Of a stretch of 64,000 nucleotides of DNA, positions 43,733 through 53,730 are shown one piece after another; the stretch's first letter is position 1, and each line of letters begins with the position of its first letter. The stretch is from Gigaspora rosea (Eukaryota; Glomeromycota; Glomeromycetes; Diversisporales; Gigasporaceae): positions 261,415 to 325,414 of the forward strand of contig QKWP01000049.1 in assembly GCA_003550325.1 (NCBI GenBank), read 5' to 3'. The notes below the pieces were generated by a model. It searched no databases, was not told the DNA's origin, and was given only the letters and a program-made list of their open reading frames with translations. A program made the translations under genes and the position numbers.

Positions 43733-44487
43733 TAAAAAATCAACTTTTATTTATTGTATGCACTATGAATATTTCAGATTTAACAATCATTTCCATTCAT
43801 TATATGCAATTTGTATGTTTAAATTATATTAACTGAAATATGAATAATGTTAATAACATGCATTAGTGGCTTGTATACTGTGTATCACCAGAATGTAAGA
43901 TTTTATAATAGTAACTTATAATAGAAACAATAATAATTTAATGTAAACTAAATCGACCTTAAAAATAGATTTTAATTATTAGAATAATGAGCCAAGTTTT
44001 GTATGAAAATTTCTTACTATAATTCTTTGTAAAAGCTACAATAATTTTAAAACAAACAGTTGTTATCTATTTATATTTTTTAAAAATTAACTTTTATTTA
44101 TTACATGACTTTGTATTTTTTAAATTTAAAAAGTTAATTCTGTTTGTTATGTACACTTTGTATCTTGAAATTAGATTAGCTAAAGCATTAATAACATGTA
44201 TTAGTGAGCCATAGTAAGGGTTTATCACAGTAACTTATAATAGAATCTATAATAATTTCAATGCCAACCCTAACCACATAGTGTATTATTAGAACAATAA
44301 TCAAGTTTTTGTATGAAAATTCTTTACAAAAATTTTGTTAAAAGCCACTATAATATTTATACAAACTCAACCTTAATATTTATTATCTGTCGAGTAAGTT
44401 TATAATAGAATTTTATATAATAATTAATAATTAGTTATTATCTATTTGTATATTTTTCAAAAATTCACTTTTATTCATTACATGCAC

Positions 44488-44773
44488 TAGGGTTCCTCAA
44501 ATTCAAATCAAATCAAATATTGGGTCAATTTGAATTTGATAAAATCAAATTGACACTAATTTGAATATGATTTGATTCAAATATTTGGAATTGAATTTGA
44601 TTTGAATTTGAATTTTTAATAGTAATTTTCAAATCAAATCAAATATTTGTCAAATCAAATCAAATTTGGCCAGATTTGAATTTGATCAAATTAAATATAG
44701 TCAAATTTGAATTTGAATTTGATCAAATATTTGATTCAAATATTTGAAGATCAAATCAAATTGTGGAACCCTA
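44488..44773. mobile_element. 286-bp hAT-like MITE (TAGGGTTCC), 8-bp TSD
   Basis: TAGGGTTCCTCAAATTC and ATTGTGGAACCCTA are inverted ends. ACATGCAC precedes (44480-44487) and ATATGCAC follows (44774-44781), one mismatch in 8. The interior is almost entirely built of CAAATCAAAT / ATTTGAATTTGAT words in both orientations, an extreme subterminal repeat density. Confidence 0.88.
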
Positions 44774-44921
44774 ATATGCACTTTGTATCAGATTTAAAAA
44801 ATTGCTTCTATTTATTATATATATTTTTTGTATCTTTAAAATTTGATTAGCTGAGATACAGATAATATTAATAATATGCATTAATGAGTTTCATACTTAG
44901 TATTACCAAAATGGTAAGGTT

Positions 44922-45060
44922 TAGAGTTAATACCTCTATCTGGATATATTTTTTATATCCGGATTTATTTATATCCGGATATAAAAACACTATATCACGT
45001 TATATCACATGACATAGTATATATTCGGATATATAAATCCGGATAGAAGTGTTAACTCTA
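44922..45060. mobile_element. 139-bp hAT-like MITE (TAGAGTTAATAC), 8-bp TSD
   Basis: TAGAGTTAATACCTCTATC and GATAGAAGTGTTAACTCTA are inverted ends. GTAAGGTT is duplicated exactly (44914-44921 and 45061-45068). ATATCCGGAT words are repeated inside. It is among the smallest complete elements in the window. Confidence 0.92.
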
Positions 45061-45676
45061 GTAAGGTTTTATAACATTAACTTATAATAAATCAATAATA
45101 ATTTTAATATGCACTAACTTAACTTTAACCACATATTATAATTATTAGAATAATAAGCAATTTTTGTATAAAAATATCTATAGCAATTTTTAATAAAAAC
45201 TACAAAATTTGATGCAAACTCAACTTTAAGAACTTTAACTACATAATGCGATTACTGAATAATAAAAAATACTGTAACAGAAGTTTTAAATCATAATATA
45301 TAATCAAAATTTATAGTAAAATTATAAAGTTCTAAGACTAACTCAATTAAACCATTGTATATACTGAATTAATAAATTTTGTAACGGAATTCTTTGTGAT
45401 AAATTGTGAAAGAAATCATGATAGCTTCAATTCAACTTATTCAAATTTAATACACATGTATACTATTATATATGATAAATTCCGTAATATAAATTTTAAC
45501 AGATATATAATTTAAAAAACTATATAAGATAGTTAGCATGAATGCACACCTATCACACTAGTTATTTTTATATCAAACAATACACTATCCTATAGCTCTT
45601 CATTTGTTAATCCACAATCAAACCCTGTGATTTTGTCATTGATTAATTTTTGATTTTTGACTGCCTCTAGGTGCTA

Positions 45677-46319
45677 TCCCTTAGATTGTAACACAGGCAA
45701 ATTTGCCTGCATATTTTAAAATTTTTAATAAAATTTTAAATATTGATTTTAGCCATATCTTTTCTAAGTAAAAAATATTCTTTAAGTTTTGTTTTAGTAA
45801 CTTTGTTATAAAATTTTTTTAAAATTATTAGAAAACTTTAATATAATAAATGTTTAAAGTTCTTGTATTGGCATTTTTACTATTAAAATTTTTTTTAGAT
45901 TTTTTCAAATTTTATATGTTCCCGTCTATAAAAAAAATCTTTACTTCTAATACAAGTCTTAATTTTTACAAGTAAATCATTAAAGTTGCAATAATGAAAG
46001 TTGTCATCCTTTATATAAACTACAATATTGTCTTAAGAACTATAGTTCTAAAACTAAAACTAAATAAGATCGCAGAAAAATTGTAATAAAATTTTTTAAA
46101 AAAATTTTTTCTTAAAATTATCTATTTTCAGCTTATATGTAACTATAATTTATTTTCTTATAATATAAAAACTAATTTTGCAAAAAAGTAATCCTTATTT
46201 TTAAATATAATTGTACAAAGTTTTATTTAATTATTTTAGTATTTTAAAAAAGTAAATCAGAGCTAAAAAAGTGCAAAAACGCAGGCAAATTTGCCTGTGT
46301 TCTACTACAATCTAAGAGA
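45677..46319. mobile_element. 643-bp TA-flanked element (TCCCTTAGATTGTA)
   Basis: TCCCTTAGATTGTA and TACAATCTAAGAGA are inverted ends with TA outside both. Immediately inside is a perfect palindrome, CAGGCAAATTTGCCTG, at both ends. The interior is A+T-rich without a frame. Tc1/mariner-type is likely from the TA targets. The flanks at 45250-45676 and 46322-46480 contain no gene. Confidence 0.7.
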
Positions 46320-46480
46320 TAAGAATTTAAATTAGAGCCTAATCAATATAGTAATAAAATTTATCTAAAATTCTAAGAACTTGTAAGATTGCAACACATC
46401 ATGTGAGCACTGTGAAAGAAATCTATTTATTGCAAATTCAATATTCAAATCCTATAAGCCACAGCTAAGATAGACTAAGG

Positions 46481-47813
46481 AGGACCTTGAATAGCTAGTA
46501 CAGATATCATACTTTATGTATTTTATCAAAAACTTTAAAATTTGAAAAGCAAAAAAACTGTTTTTTGCAATTATCTTGAAATTCTGGTTTAATTTAAATA
46601 AATATTTTGCAAAATAAAGCTATCAGTAAGATGCATCTAACAAAAGAAAGTTCATTTAATTCTGATTACATAATTAAAAGTTATTTTTTTTTTTTTTTGT
46701 GTCAAAGTTCCCGCTTTGGGTGAGAGTTTATTTAATCAAGCCTGTGGATCAAGGGCGCCTCTTTGGGCGCACCCACAATTGAATTACATTGAATGAGAGT
46801 ACAACTAGCCACACGTACAACTTTTGGCTGTCTAATTTAAGTAGTCCACCCGAAGGTTCTACACTAGTTGCCATACCTACAACCCGACTAGGGGGATTGT
46901 CTATTTAAACCCTCTGGTCCAAGCTTCGCATGTCAATCCTACTTGTGATCACTGGTACAGCCCTCCGATACATTAGTCAGTCGAAGACAGTCCTGGATGC
47001 TACCTACATCCCCTTAGGACTAATTTATCCTTGCAGGTAAACTTGGTAGAGCAGTCCCTGTCCCACACAGGTATTACCTACACTTAGGTAACTTACGCAC
47101 TCACCGAGGCAAGCAACTTGCAGTCAGGGGATACCCAACTGCTACTATTACCTACTTCTGCCCTTATAAGGTTTGCTCCAACCCCGGTACCCACTATCAC
47201 TTTCCTACCGGTCCTTCACCGTTTTCCTAGACTTCCAATCCAGTTGGCCCGGAAGGGTTGATCTACCCGGCATTAGGTGCCATTATGGTTTTTCTCCCCT
47301 TGGTCCCCAATTCCTCAACATGGGTCCTTTTCCTCCGGTGCGACTCCGGCGGCCAGGTTGGTAGACCTTGTCCCAAGGACAACGTCTGGTTCCTCGGTTT
47401 CAGTCCAATATTCTAGTTTTTGGTTAGCACCGTCAAAGATCAGAGCTACCTCCTTACTCGGGACTTGCCAAATGGGTTTTGGTTTCTCCGGTTCCTTGGA
47501 TTTGTCTATGTCACGAGACACAACTTCGCCCAAAAGCTCCCATTCAAGATGGTAACCAAGGACTACAGGTGATATACCCAACTGATCGACAAGAAACAGT
47601 TACCGGAACACAGGTCTATTTTTTCAAAAGCGTCGCCAGTGGGATTTGAACTCAAGACCTGCCACTTGGGGGTGACAACTTACCAACTTCCCTAAGTCGC
47701 CACACCCTTGGATTAAAAGTTATTTAAATAAATATAGTTTTGTTGTTTTTAGCAAATTAGATTAAAATTGGCCAAAATCAGTTATAACTTTTATAAGAGA
47801 TGTCCAGGTTCTA
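46481..47813. mobile_element. MITE-A copy split by a retroposon
   Basis: AGGACCTTGAATAGCTAG (46481) and AAGAGATGTCCAGGTTCT (ending 47813) are the worn ends of MITE-A. GACTAAGG and AACTAAAG are the likely degenerate 8-bp TSD (6 of 8). The two halves join at ATTAAAAGTTATTT when the insert at 46687-47711 is removed, giving about 295 bp, the family length. It is older than the copies at 41725 and 62857. Confidence 0.85.
46687..47711 (-). mobile_element. tRNA-headed, poly(A)-tailed retroposon (long SINE-like), about 1 kb
   Basis: Read on the minus strand it starts near 47711 with a tRNA-like head. TAGGGAAGTTGG (about 47693-47682) fits the pol III A box with one mismatch, and GAGTTCAAATCC (about 47658-47647) fits the B box. 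It ends in a poly(A) run (T run at 46687-46698 on the plus strand). ATTAAAAGTTATTT is duplicated at 46673-46686 and 47712-47725, a 14-bp TSD as made by LINE machinery. The body (about 900 bases) is much richer in GC than its surroundings and has a minus-strand frame of 88 codons (47315-47581) without a known motif. At about 1 kb it is long for a SINE. It could be a SINE fused to other sequence or the 3-prime part of an unknown LINE. Confidence 0.8.
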
Positions 47814-47821
47814 ACTAAAGG

Positions 47822-49015
47822 AACTAATAGAGAATAAATACCCAAATACAGAATAGCAAGAAAAAGAAACCAAAATACTTATTATAAGATCCAATTTTGC
47901 TGTAATCTAATTTTCTGAACCTAAAGGTTTTGAAGTTTTGAACCCTTACTAGATAGTATTTTAATTTGATTAGATTAGTTATATATATAGTTTAGCTTTA
48001 GTTTGTTTCTAATTAGTCTATACTTTTTTAATTGGTCATAACCATAAGATCAAACTTTACCAACAACCAGCCCCAAGAATTTTTACCCTTCAAAATATCT
48101 AATATAGCTGACTTTGAACTTGTTTGATATATTAAAACAATAGGCCCTTTCTTAACAACTACTTGATAGAAATCAATGAAATTTTTTTAAAATAAATTTT
48201 ATTAATTTTAAAGTTATTTAAAAAAAATTTATATTGAATTCTATTAGATAGTAGTTAAAAAATTTTTATTCAAAGTTTAAACAATTTTTGTAGTAAATAT
48301 TTTCTTAAAGACTATAAAAATTTTTTAAACTTGAGTAAAATTTTTTTAACAACTTTTGATAGATTTATAAAACTTTTTTAAGTGAATATTACTAATTTTA
48401 GAATTAATTTAAACAAGTTTTTACTAAATTCAATTAGATAGTTGTTAAAAAAATTTGCCAAGAAATTTAGAAAAATTCTACTTAGATGCCCATATTACAT
48501 GATGATTGGTATATGTAAATTATATGAAATAGTATATGTCCATAGACTAACTTTACAGTATTATTATAAAAATTTTGACCCATATAATTAGTACCAAAAT
48601 TTATTTAAATTTGTTTATACTGTATTAGAATTAGAGTGAGTGCTCAGTTAGAGTTTGTATTAGATAATTATATAGTAAGTTGCTCAAGAAAACTTTTTAT
48701 TAGTTCAAAAAAGTAGGTTCTTATACAAACTTTTAAGAAATAAGCTTTTTTTGACAAAAGAGTTGTTTTAAGACATTTGCTTTGAATTTTTCTATTGTGT
48801 TATGTTATACTAAATTAGGATTATTTATTGGTCAGTAATCACATAGGAGCAAAATTTTTGCAAGCAAAAAATCTGTGCCAGATTTATAGCATAGCAAACT
48901 TTTAAAGGTTGGTTATATAGTAATTCTCTCCTATAATTACACAGTTGGGCACATCCTAATATAGTAATTATAAAAGGTATAACTTTATAAAAGTACCTTT
49001 ATATAAGCACAAATT
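47822..49015. other. A+T-rich DNA, relics of inverted TTGACAACTA units
   Basis: 48150-48480 has alternating inverted phrases (ACAACTACTTGATAGAAATCA / TTCTATTAGATAGTAGTTAAAA) recalling the array at 34975. 48485-48560 resembles 29790-29830. No gene was recognised. Confidence 0.45.
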
Positions 49016-49024
49016 ATATTATAG

Positions 49025-49341
49025 GGGTTCGTATTATTTCGCCAACAATCACTTCACTGACATAACATTTCAACGACAAATACTCACCAACAAGTTCATT
49101 TTACCGACAGTTTGTTTCACCGAAGTTCATTTCACCGACAAGTTTTGTTTCAAAAAGCACCCTAACTTTAGCCCTAATTCTGCCTAATTCTACCCTGACC
49201 CTAACGAAAATGACCAGAATTACTTTGTCGGTGAAATGAGCTTCGGTGAAATAAACTGTCAGTAAAATAAACTTGTCAGTGAATAATTGTCAGTGAAATG
49301 TTATGTCAGTGAAGTGATTATTGATTAATTGATTGCCATCT
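49025..49341. mobile_element. 317-bp compact foldback MITE, TTCACCGACAA family, 9-bp TSD
   Basis: The arms carry repeated TTTCACCGACAA / TTGTCGGTGAAAT words. The right end ATTGATTGCCATCT corresponds to AGGTGGCAATCAT of the copy at 23694. ATATTATAG flanks both sides (49016-49024 and 49342-49350). The centre has CCCTAACTTTAGCCC and CCCTGACCCTAACG. It is the reference for interpreting the inflated copy at 23694-28574. Confidence 0.85.
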
Positions 49342-49690
49342 ATATTATAGACCAGTGTAAAAAGTTTGATACCTTAAATAAAATTAATACTAAGTAATTT
49401 TTTAGTAATAAAATTTAATTTTTTTTAATTTAAAAAATTATTTTGAAAGATAGAAAAAGGTTTAATAAGTTATAATTTATTTAATTATTTTATATAAAAA
49501 ATAAGAAATTTATTAGCAGAAACTTTTTAAGTAAATTTTAGTATATTTAGAAATAATAAATTGGATTATGACTTATTAATAAAATTTTTTTATTTAGGCG
49601 ATACAAATAAAATTAACTGGTTTACATAACATTTGAAAAAATTTTAGACCCGGCCACCCGGAGGTTTTTTTTATATAGGTAAAATTTTTT
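49342..49690. other. Relic of a TAGACCAGTG-type (Tc1-like) end
   Basis: TATAGACCAGTGTAAAAAG followed by TTTGATACC resembles the ends of 53731-54942. A possible inverse (GGTATCAATCTTTTTGCATTA) lies at 53128. Whether 49350-53148 is one larger, gutted element is uncertain. ATACAAATAAAATTAACTGG with ACCCGGCC at 49600-49660 is echoed inverted at 52318-52370, which supports a large inverted structure. Confidence 0.35.
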
Positions 49691-49696
49691 ATAAGT

Positions 49697-49835
49697 AATA
49701 ACTAGCGTTAATGTTAACATTAACGTTAATCTTAACATTAATGTTAACGTTAATGTTAATCTTTTCATTCTTTAATGCTAAATCTACCTTAAGTCCATTA
49801 ATGTTAACATTAACATTAATGTTAAAATAAATATC
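49697..49835. repeat. GTTAAT / ATTAAC hexamer array
   Basis: GTTAAT, ATTAAC and AACATT words alternate (TTAATGTTAACATTAACG and similar) in two blocks separated by about 50 bases. Being self-complementary, the array can fold on itself. Confidence 0.7.
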
Positions 49836-49901
49836 AATTTAGCTTATCGTTATCATTATTGTACTGTTATTGCAGTATTGTTATCGCTATGCAGGTGTTA
49901 C

Positions 49902-50074
49902 TAGTGATGTGCCATTTATATGATACCTGAAAAATTTTAGCGTACAGTACGTACTGTACGTACTGTATGTATAGTTCTTTTCCGGCATTTGATTGGCTGG
50001 CAAAAATGATTGGCAAAAAATTTTAGCCTACAGTACGTGCAGTACAGTATAGTACTGTACGCGGCACATCACTA
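49902..50074. mobile_element. 173-bp hAT-like MITE (TAGTGATGTGCC), 8-bp TSD
   Basis: TAGTGATGTGCC and GGCACATCACTA are perfect inverted ends. GGTGTTAC is duplicated (49894-49901 and 50075-50082). The interior has a dense GTACGTACTGTACG palindromic tract and AAAATTTTAGC repeated in direct order. Confidence 0.92.
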
Positions 50075-50083
50075 GGTGTTACC

Positions 50084-50252
50084 TAGAGACGGGATAAAAT
50101 GCATGTAATTCGGAACGCATAATTGTGTACTTTACACATTTTTCATGCGCATTTATGTGCGTATGATAAAAAAAATAAAAATAAAATTTTGATGGAATAA
50201 AATATATATATGCATTATGAATGCACATTAGCACGCATGAAACCCATTTCTA
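50084..50252. mobile_element. 169-bp CATGCGCAT-rich MITE, likely 8-bp TSD
   Basis: TAGAGACGGGATAAAATGCATG and CATGAAACCCATTTCTA are imperfect inverted ends. GTGTTACC and GTATTAAC flank it (6 of 8 match). Interior words TGCGCATTTATGTGCG and GCACGCATGA resemble the CGTGCA-rich family at 16687. It abuts the MITE at 49902. Confidence 0.6.
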
Positions 50253-50329
50253 GTATTAACGTTATCATAAGTTTAGGTAATGATAATTAATATGAATTTC
50301 GATTAAATATTCCTTCATTAAAAATTGGA

Positions 50330-51015
50330 AATATTGCTAGGTTGCGGGATATGGTGGCTGGCAACACGGGCAAACCAATCACTACCAAAACCCAACACAA
50401 ACAACAACACTAATATCCAATTAGTAGAGGTGGTATGATTTGGTATGAAGGCTTGTTCGGTATATGGTGGTGACAAGGAACAACTTCTTTTTATTGCCTT
50501 TCAAGCACACTTCTTTTTTTTTATTGAGAGCAAAACATGACCATTTTATAACAACTTTTACATCTGGGAAGAGAGAACAAGTTCAATCTAAGCCCATCAT
50601 GCAATCTATTATGCCATCATTATATCGACAAACAAACAAACAAACACTTGAACATGGCCACTAGGCAGCCATTTTGTTTGTTTGTGAATCGAGTTAACGT
50701 CTATAGGTTTCCCACAAAAACATTAATCAATGAGTTTACTCCCTAACGTGACTTCACCCTAACCCTAAAGAGTTTCATTGGGTTTCATTGGATAAGAATC
50801 ACGGGGGTAAAGTTTTTTGTGGGAGAGCTACCACAGCTCTAAGCTCTAATCCTCATCCTAACCCTAACGCTAAAGAGTATCATTGGGTTTCATTGGATAA
50901 AAATCACGGGGGTAAAATTTTTTGTGGGAGAGCTACCACAACTAATCGAGTTCATAATGTGTTTACTGTGGGGCTGCAGTTCGTTGGGGTTACAGATCCA
51001 CTCCTAACAATATTC
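50330..51015. other. Higher-complexity segment with a 105-bp tandem duplication
   Basis: The segment is less A+T-rich than its surroundings. AAAGAGTTTCATTGGGTTTC at 50767 and AAAGAGTATCATTGGGTTTC at 50872 start two copies that continue through ATCACGGGGGTAAA and TTTTGTGGGAGAGCTACCACA. A frame reads DKNHGGK(V/I)FCGRATT twice. CCCTAACCCTAAAG words precede each copy. Frames 50464-50664 and 50788-51084 have no recognisable domain. It may be a captured gene or repeat fragment. Confidence 0.4.
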
Positions 51016-51084
51016 CTTTTTATTTCTAGATCTATTGTCAAGCGGCTTTCAATACTTTCAATACCTCAAAATATTTTATTATAA

Positions 51085-52457
51085 TTATATTACAAAAATA
51101 TTGTACACTTTTAAAATATATGCTTTTTTGACAATATTACATCAATGTTAATGCTACAATAGTAATATAATTGAAATTCAAATAACTATTTTAACTTCAA
51201 GTTTTATAATATAAAAATTAGATATCATACATAGAAATAGTATAAAAGTGATTATGTTTACTTTACTAATTTTTTTGAGTCTAACCAGTAAATTACAAGT
51301 AAATCGAATTTTATACAAAAAGCTATAACGTATTACATAATCGTTATCCAAAGTATGTAATGACAACCAAATATTGAACATCTTAATAACCGATTACCAT
51401 AATAGCCATTGAGATACACTTTGTTATTGTGTTAGCATTGGTTCTATAATGTTATCTTAGAAGTTTCTTTTATATTATAACAGTTGTAAGGAAAATAAAG
51501 TGAATAATTAATAAAAGACGCACGCACATACACTATATTTTTATTTAGTCTGACAGGAATATTAGTTTATTTATTGTCATTTAAATAAGCTTTACTTATC
51601 TAAGGGAAAATCGTATGATCCTATAAATTGGCAATTGCTCATGGATTAATGGACATCTTAATCGTTAATCCTGTAATCCATAACAATAAAACTATTTGAA
51701 CAACATGTGACATAATTACGTGGTAAGTTATGTGTAAGTTGGTTCAATATCATTTTACTTATTTGCGTGGGTAATACAAACCCAAAAAAAGGAAATTTGA
51801 TTTTGTAAATAAACTAAGTGCGTGAGATTAAATTTAGGGTTAAGACCTTAACGTTAGAGGCTATGGGTTAGAGCGATGCTTAATTTAAGTAAAATTTCAT
51901 TCCCGTCATGTTTAATTAGTGCACCAAGATCGACTTAAGCATTAATTTTTTGCATATTTTCGCTTTTTTCTTCTTTTACGCGTGTTCGAATTCTTCTTCG
52001 AGCTGATCTGGAATAGTCAAAATTTGCACTCTCCGATTGGCTTTTGCCTCTCCAGGAGTTTACATTACCCGTGCAAATAAGTAGATGCCATGTGTATAAG
52101 TACGTGTACAAGGAACAGATTTCCTTCTAAGATATTGTGAGGAAAAATATGGATGATTATAGTCAATTAGTATAGTAAAGGTCATTTACACAACATGCGC
52201 ACATATGGCAAAAGCGTAACCGTTTTTGGCGGACCAAATTGAATACTCTTAATGATGCGTATTTTGATTGGCTATCTACTTACTGCGGCATAAAAAAAAA
52301 TTTTGGGTTTTGAAATTTTTTTACCCGGCCGGATATGAAAACCATTAAATTTTATTTGTGTCGCCTTATAAAATTTATTTTTTTTTGATTTAACTTTATT
52401 TTATTAGATAATAAAAAGATTATTTTAAAATTTAAATATTTTTTAGGTAAATTATAG
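51085..52457. other. A+T-rich DNA with a worn copy of a 24.0-kb repeat
   Basis: At 51830-52090, phrases TTTAGGGTTAAGACC, TTCATTCCCGTCATG, TTAATTAGTGCACC and TCCGATTGGCTTTTG parallel 24000-24210 in order. The rest shows no gene. Confidence 0.45.
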
Positions 52458-52661
52458 ATGGATACCCATCGCCATGGCGACCCTATATATAGCAGCCAAT
52501 CATATTTAGGGTTAGAAAATTTTCTTTTGTATTTTTTTATTATAAAGTTAGAAAGTTTGTAGGAAATATTTATCAAATAATAATAAGCAACATGTTATAT
52601 AGTCACATGCTCAATTTTGATTGGCTATTCATATAGGGTCGCCATGGCGATCCATCGCCAT
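52458..52661. mobile_element. 204-bp inverted-end element (TCGCCATGGCGACCCTATA)
   Basis: CATCGCCATGGCGACCCTAT and TATAGGGTCGCCATGGCGAT are near-perfect inverted ends, followed by GCCAATCA / TGATTGGC. The core TCGCCATGGCGA is itself a palindrome. No clear TSD. It is non-coding. Confidence 0.7.
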
Positions 52662-53150
52662 AAAATAATGCTCTATTTTTTATATAAAATATAAAAAAAT
52701 TTAATAATAATAATTTTTAAGCTTAGTTTTACTATTAAATTGTATATAGTGCTTATAGTAAAATAATGATTTTAATAAAAATATATCAACTTTAATATTT
52801 AATAACATTTTATCTAGTGAATATTTTTTTATAAAATTTTTAAGTATAGTTTTAATGAATCTATAGCAGTTGCATTTATAGTAGCAAGCATTAAACTTTC
52901 GAATTTTAAAAATATAAATTAAAATCTATTTTTTTAAAAAAATTTTTTTGCAATTTTTTTTATCAAAAAAGTTAATTCTCATCTATTTTTGTATAGAATA
53001 GTTATAGAATGATATAGATAACAAAAAAAATAATTTAAAACATAATTATTTAGCCTACAAAATTTATAGTTATATTATTATCAATTTTAAAACTTTTATT
53101 AAAAGTACTTATTAACTAAAATTTTGAGGTATCAATCTTTTTGCATTAAC
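52662..53150. other. A+T-rich DNA, nothing recognised
   Basis: Only A/T-rich sequence is seen. The right edge (GGTATCAATCTTTTTGCAT) may be the end of the relic noted at 49342. Confidence 0.4.
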
Positions 53151-53153
53151 TAA

Positions 53154-53556
53154 TAAGGGTACTGACAAATATTACATAATATCTTAAGTGTGAGGGGTAG
53201 CTGGGTATAATATATCATATGGGATGAATCAGTAGAAAAGGGACAAATCATTTTTAGTAAAATTTTTTAATTTTTAAATTAAAATATCTTGACAACTATT
53301 TGATCAAATTTGCTAAAAATTTTTTAGTTTATCTTGAAATTATATAGAATTAAAATAAAAAAAATTTTATTAAATTTATTAAGATAGTTAAAAGTTGTTA
53401 AAATATTTAAGCTTAAAGTCAAAAAAACTTTTACTTAGAAAAAATTTGACCCTTTTCTACTGACTCATCCCCATATATATGCTTTATATATAATGTAGTG
53501 AAGAGGAAGTGGTCCTTTTGATAAAAAGATATTATGTAATATCTGTCAGTGCCCTA
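53154..53556. mobile_element. TAAGGGTACTGACA element with a nested foldback
   Basis: AAGGGTACTGACAAATATT and AATATCTGTCAGTGCCCT, both continuing into ACATAATATCTT, are inverted ends. Between them lies a CATATGGGATGAATC element at 53216-53477. The TSD cannot be resolved (TA or TAA possible). Confidence 0.65.
53216..53477. mobile_element. CATATGGG-type foldback nested in 53154-53556
   Basis: CATATGGGATGAATCAGTAG followed by AAAAGGG, and the inverse CCCTTTTCTACTGACTCATC with CCCATATA, form the ends. The terminus resembles those at 33172 and 23848. Inner phrases TTGACAACTATTTGATCAAA recall the array at 34975. Confidence 0.6.
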
Positions 53557-53730
53557 ATATAAAAAAAGTAATTTAGTAGAGGTAAATTATATATATACTG
53601 TAATTATAGATAGTTATATAAAAAAGTAAAAAAATATAAAGTAAATATTTTTTTACAAAATAAGAAAAGTTGTTTAGGAGAATAAAATACATCTACCATA
53701 AAATTTTTATACAAATTGGATAACTTTTTA

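Larger units (their letters stand above)
43733..45250. repeat. Tandem satellite-like repeat, unit about 345 to 380 bp
   Basis: Units start near 43744, 44089 and 44467 with AACTTTTATT.ATTA.ATG..CACT, followed by TTTGTAT, GATTTAAAAA, ATTAGATTAGCT, ATTACCA.AAT.GTAAG.TTTATAA, AACTTATAATAGAA and CTAACCACATA. The third unit is split by MITEs at 44488-44773 and 44922-45060. Isolated units occur at 38555 and, inverted, around 41600. Confidence 0.7.

Noticed and set aside
47315-47581. 88-codon minus-strand frame inside the tRNA-headed retroposon, and plus-strand frames overlapping it
   Set aside because: Frames are open in several phases because the body is GC-rich. No reverse-transcriptase or endonuclease motif is visible.
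47630-47711. Stand-alone tRNA gene on the minus strand
   Set aside because: A and B boxes are present, but it lacks a convincing full cloverleaf and sits at the head of a poly(A)-tailed insertion with target duplication, so it is the retroposon head.
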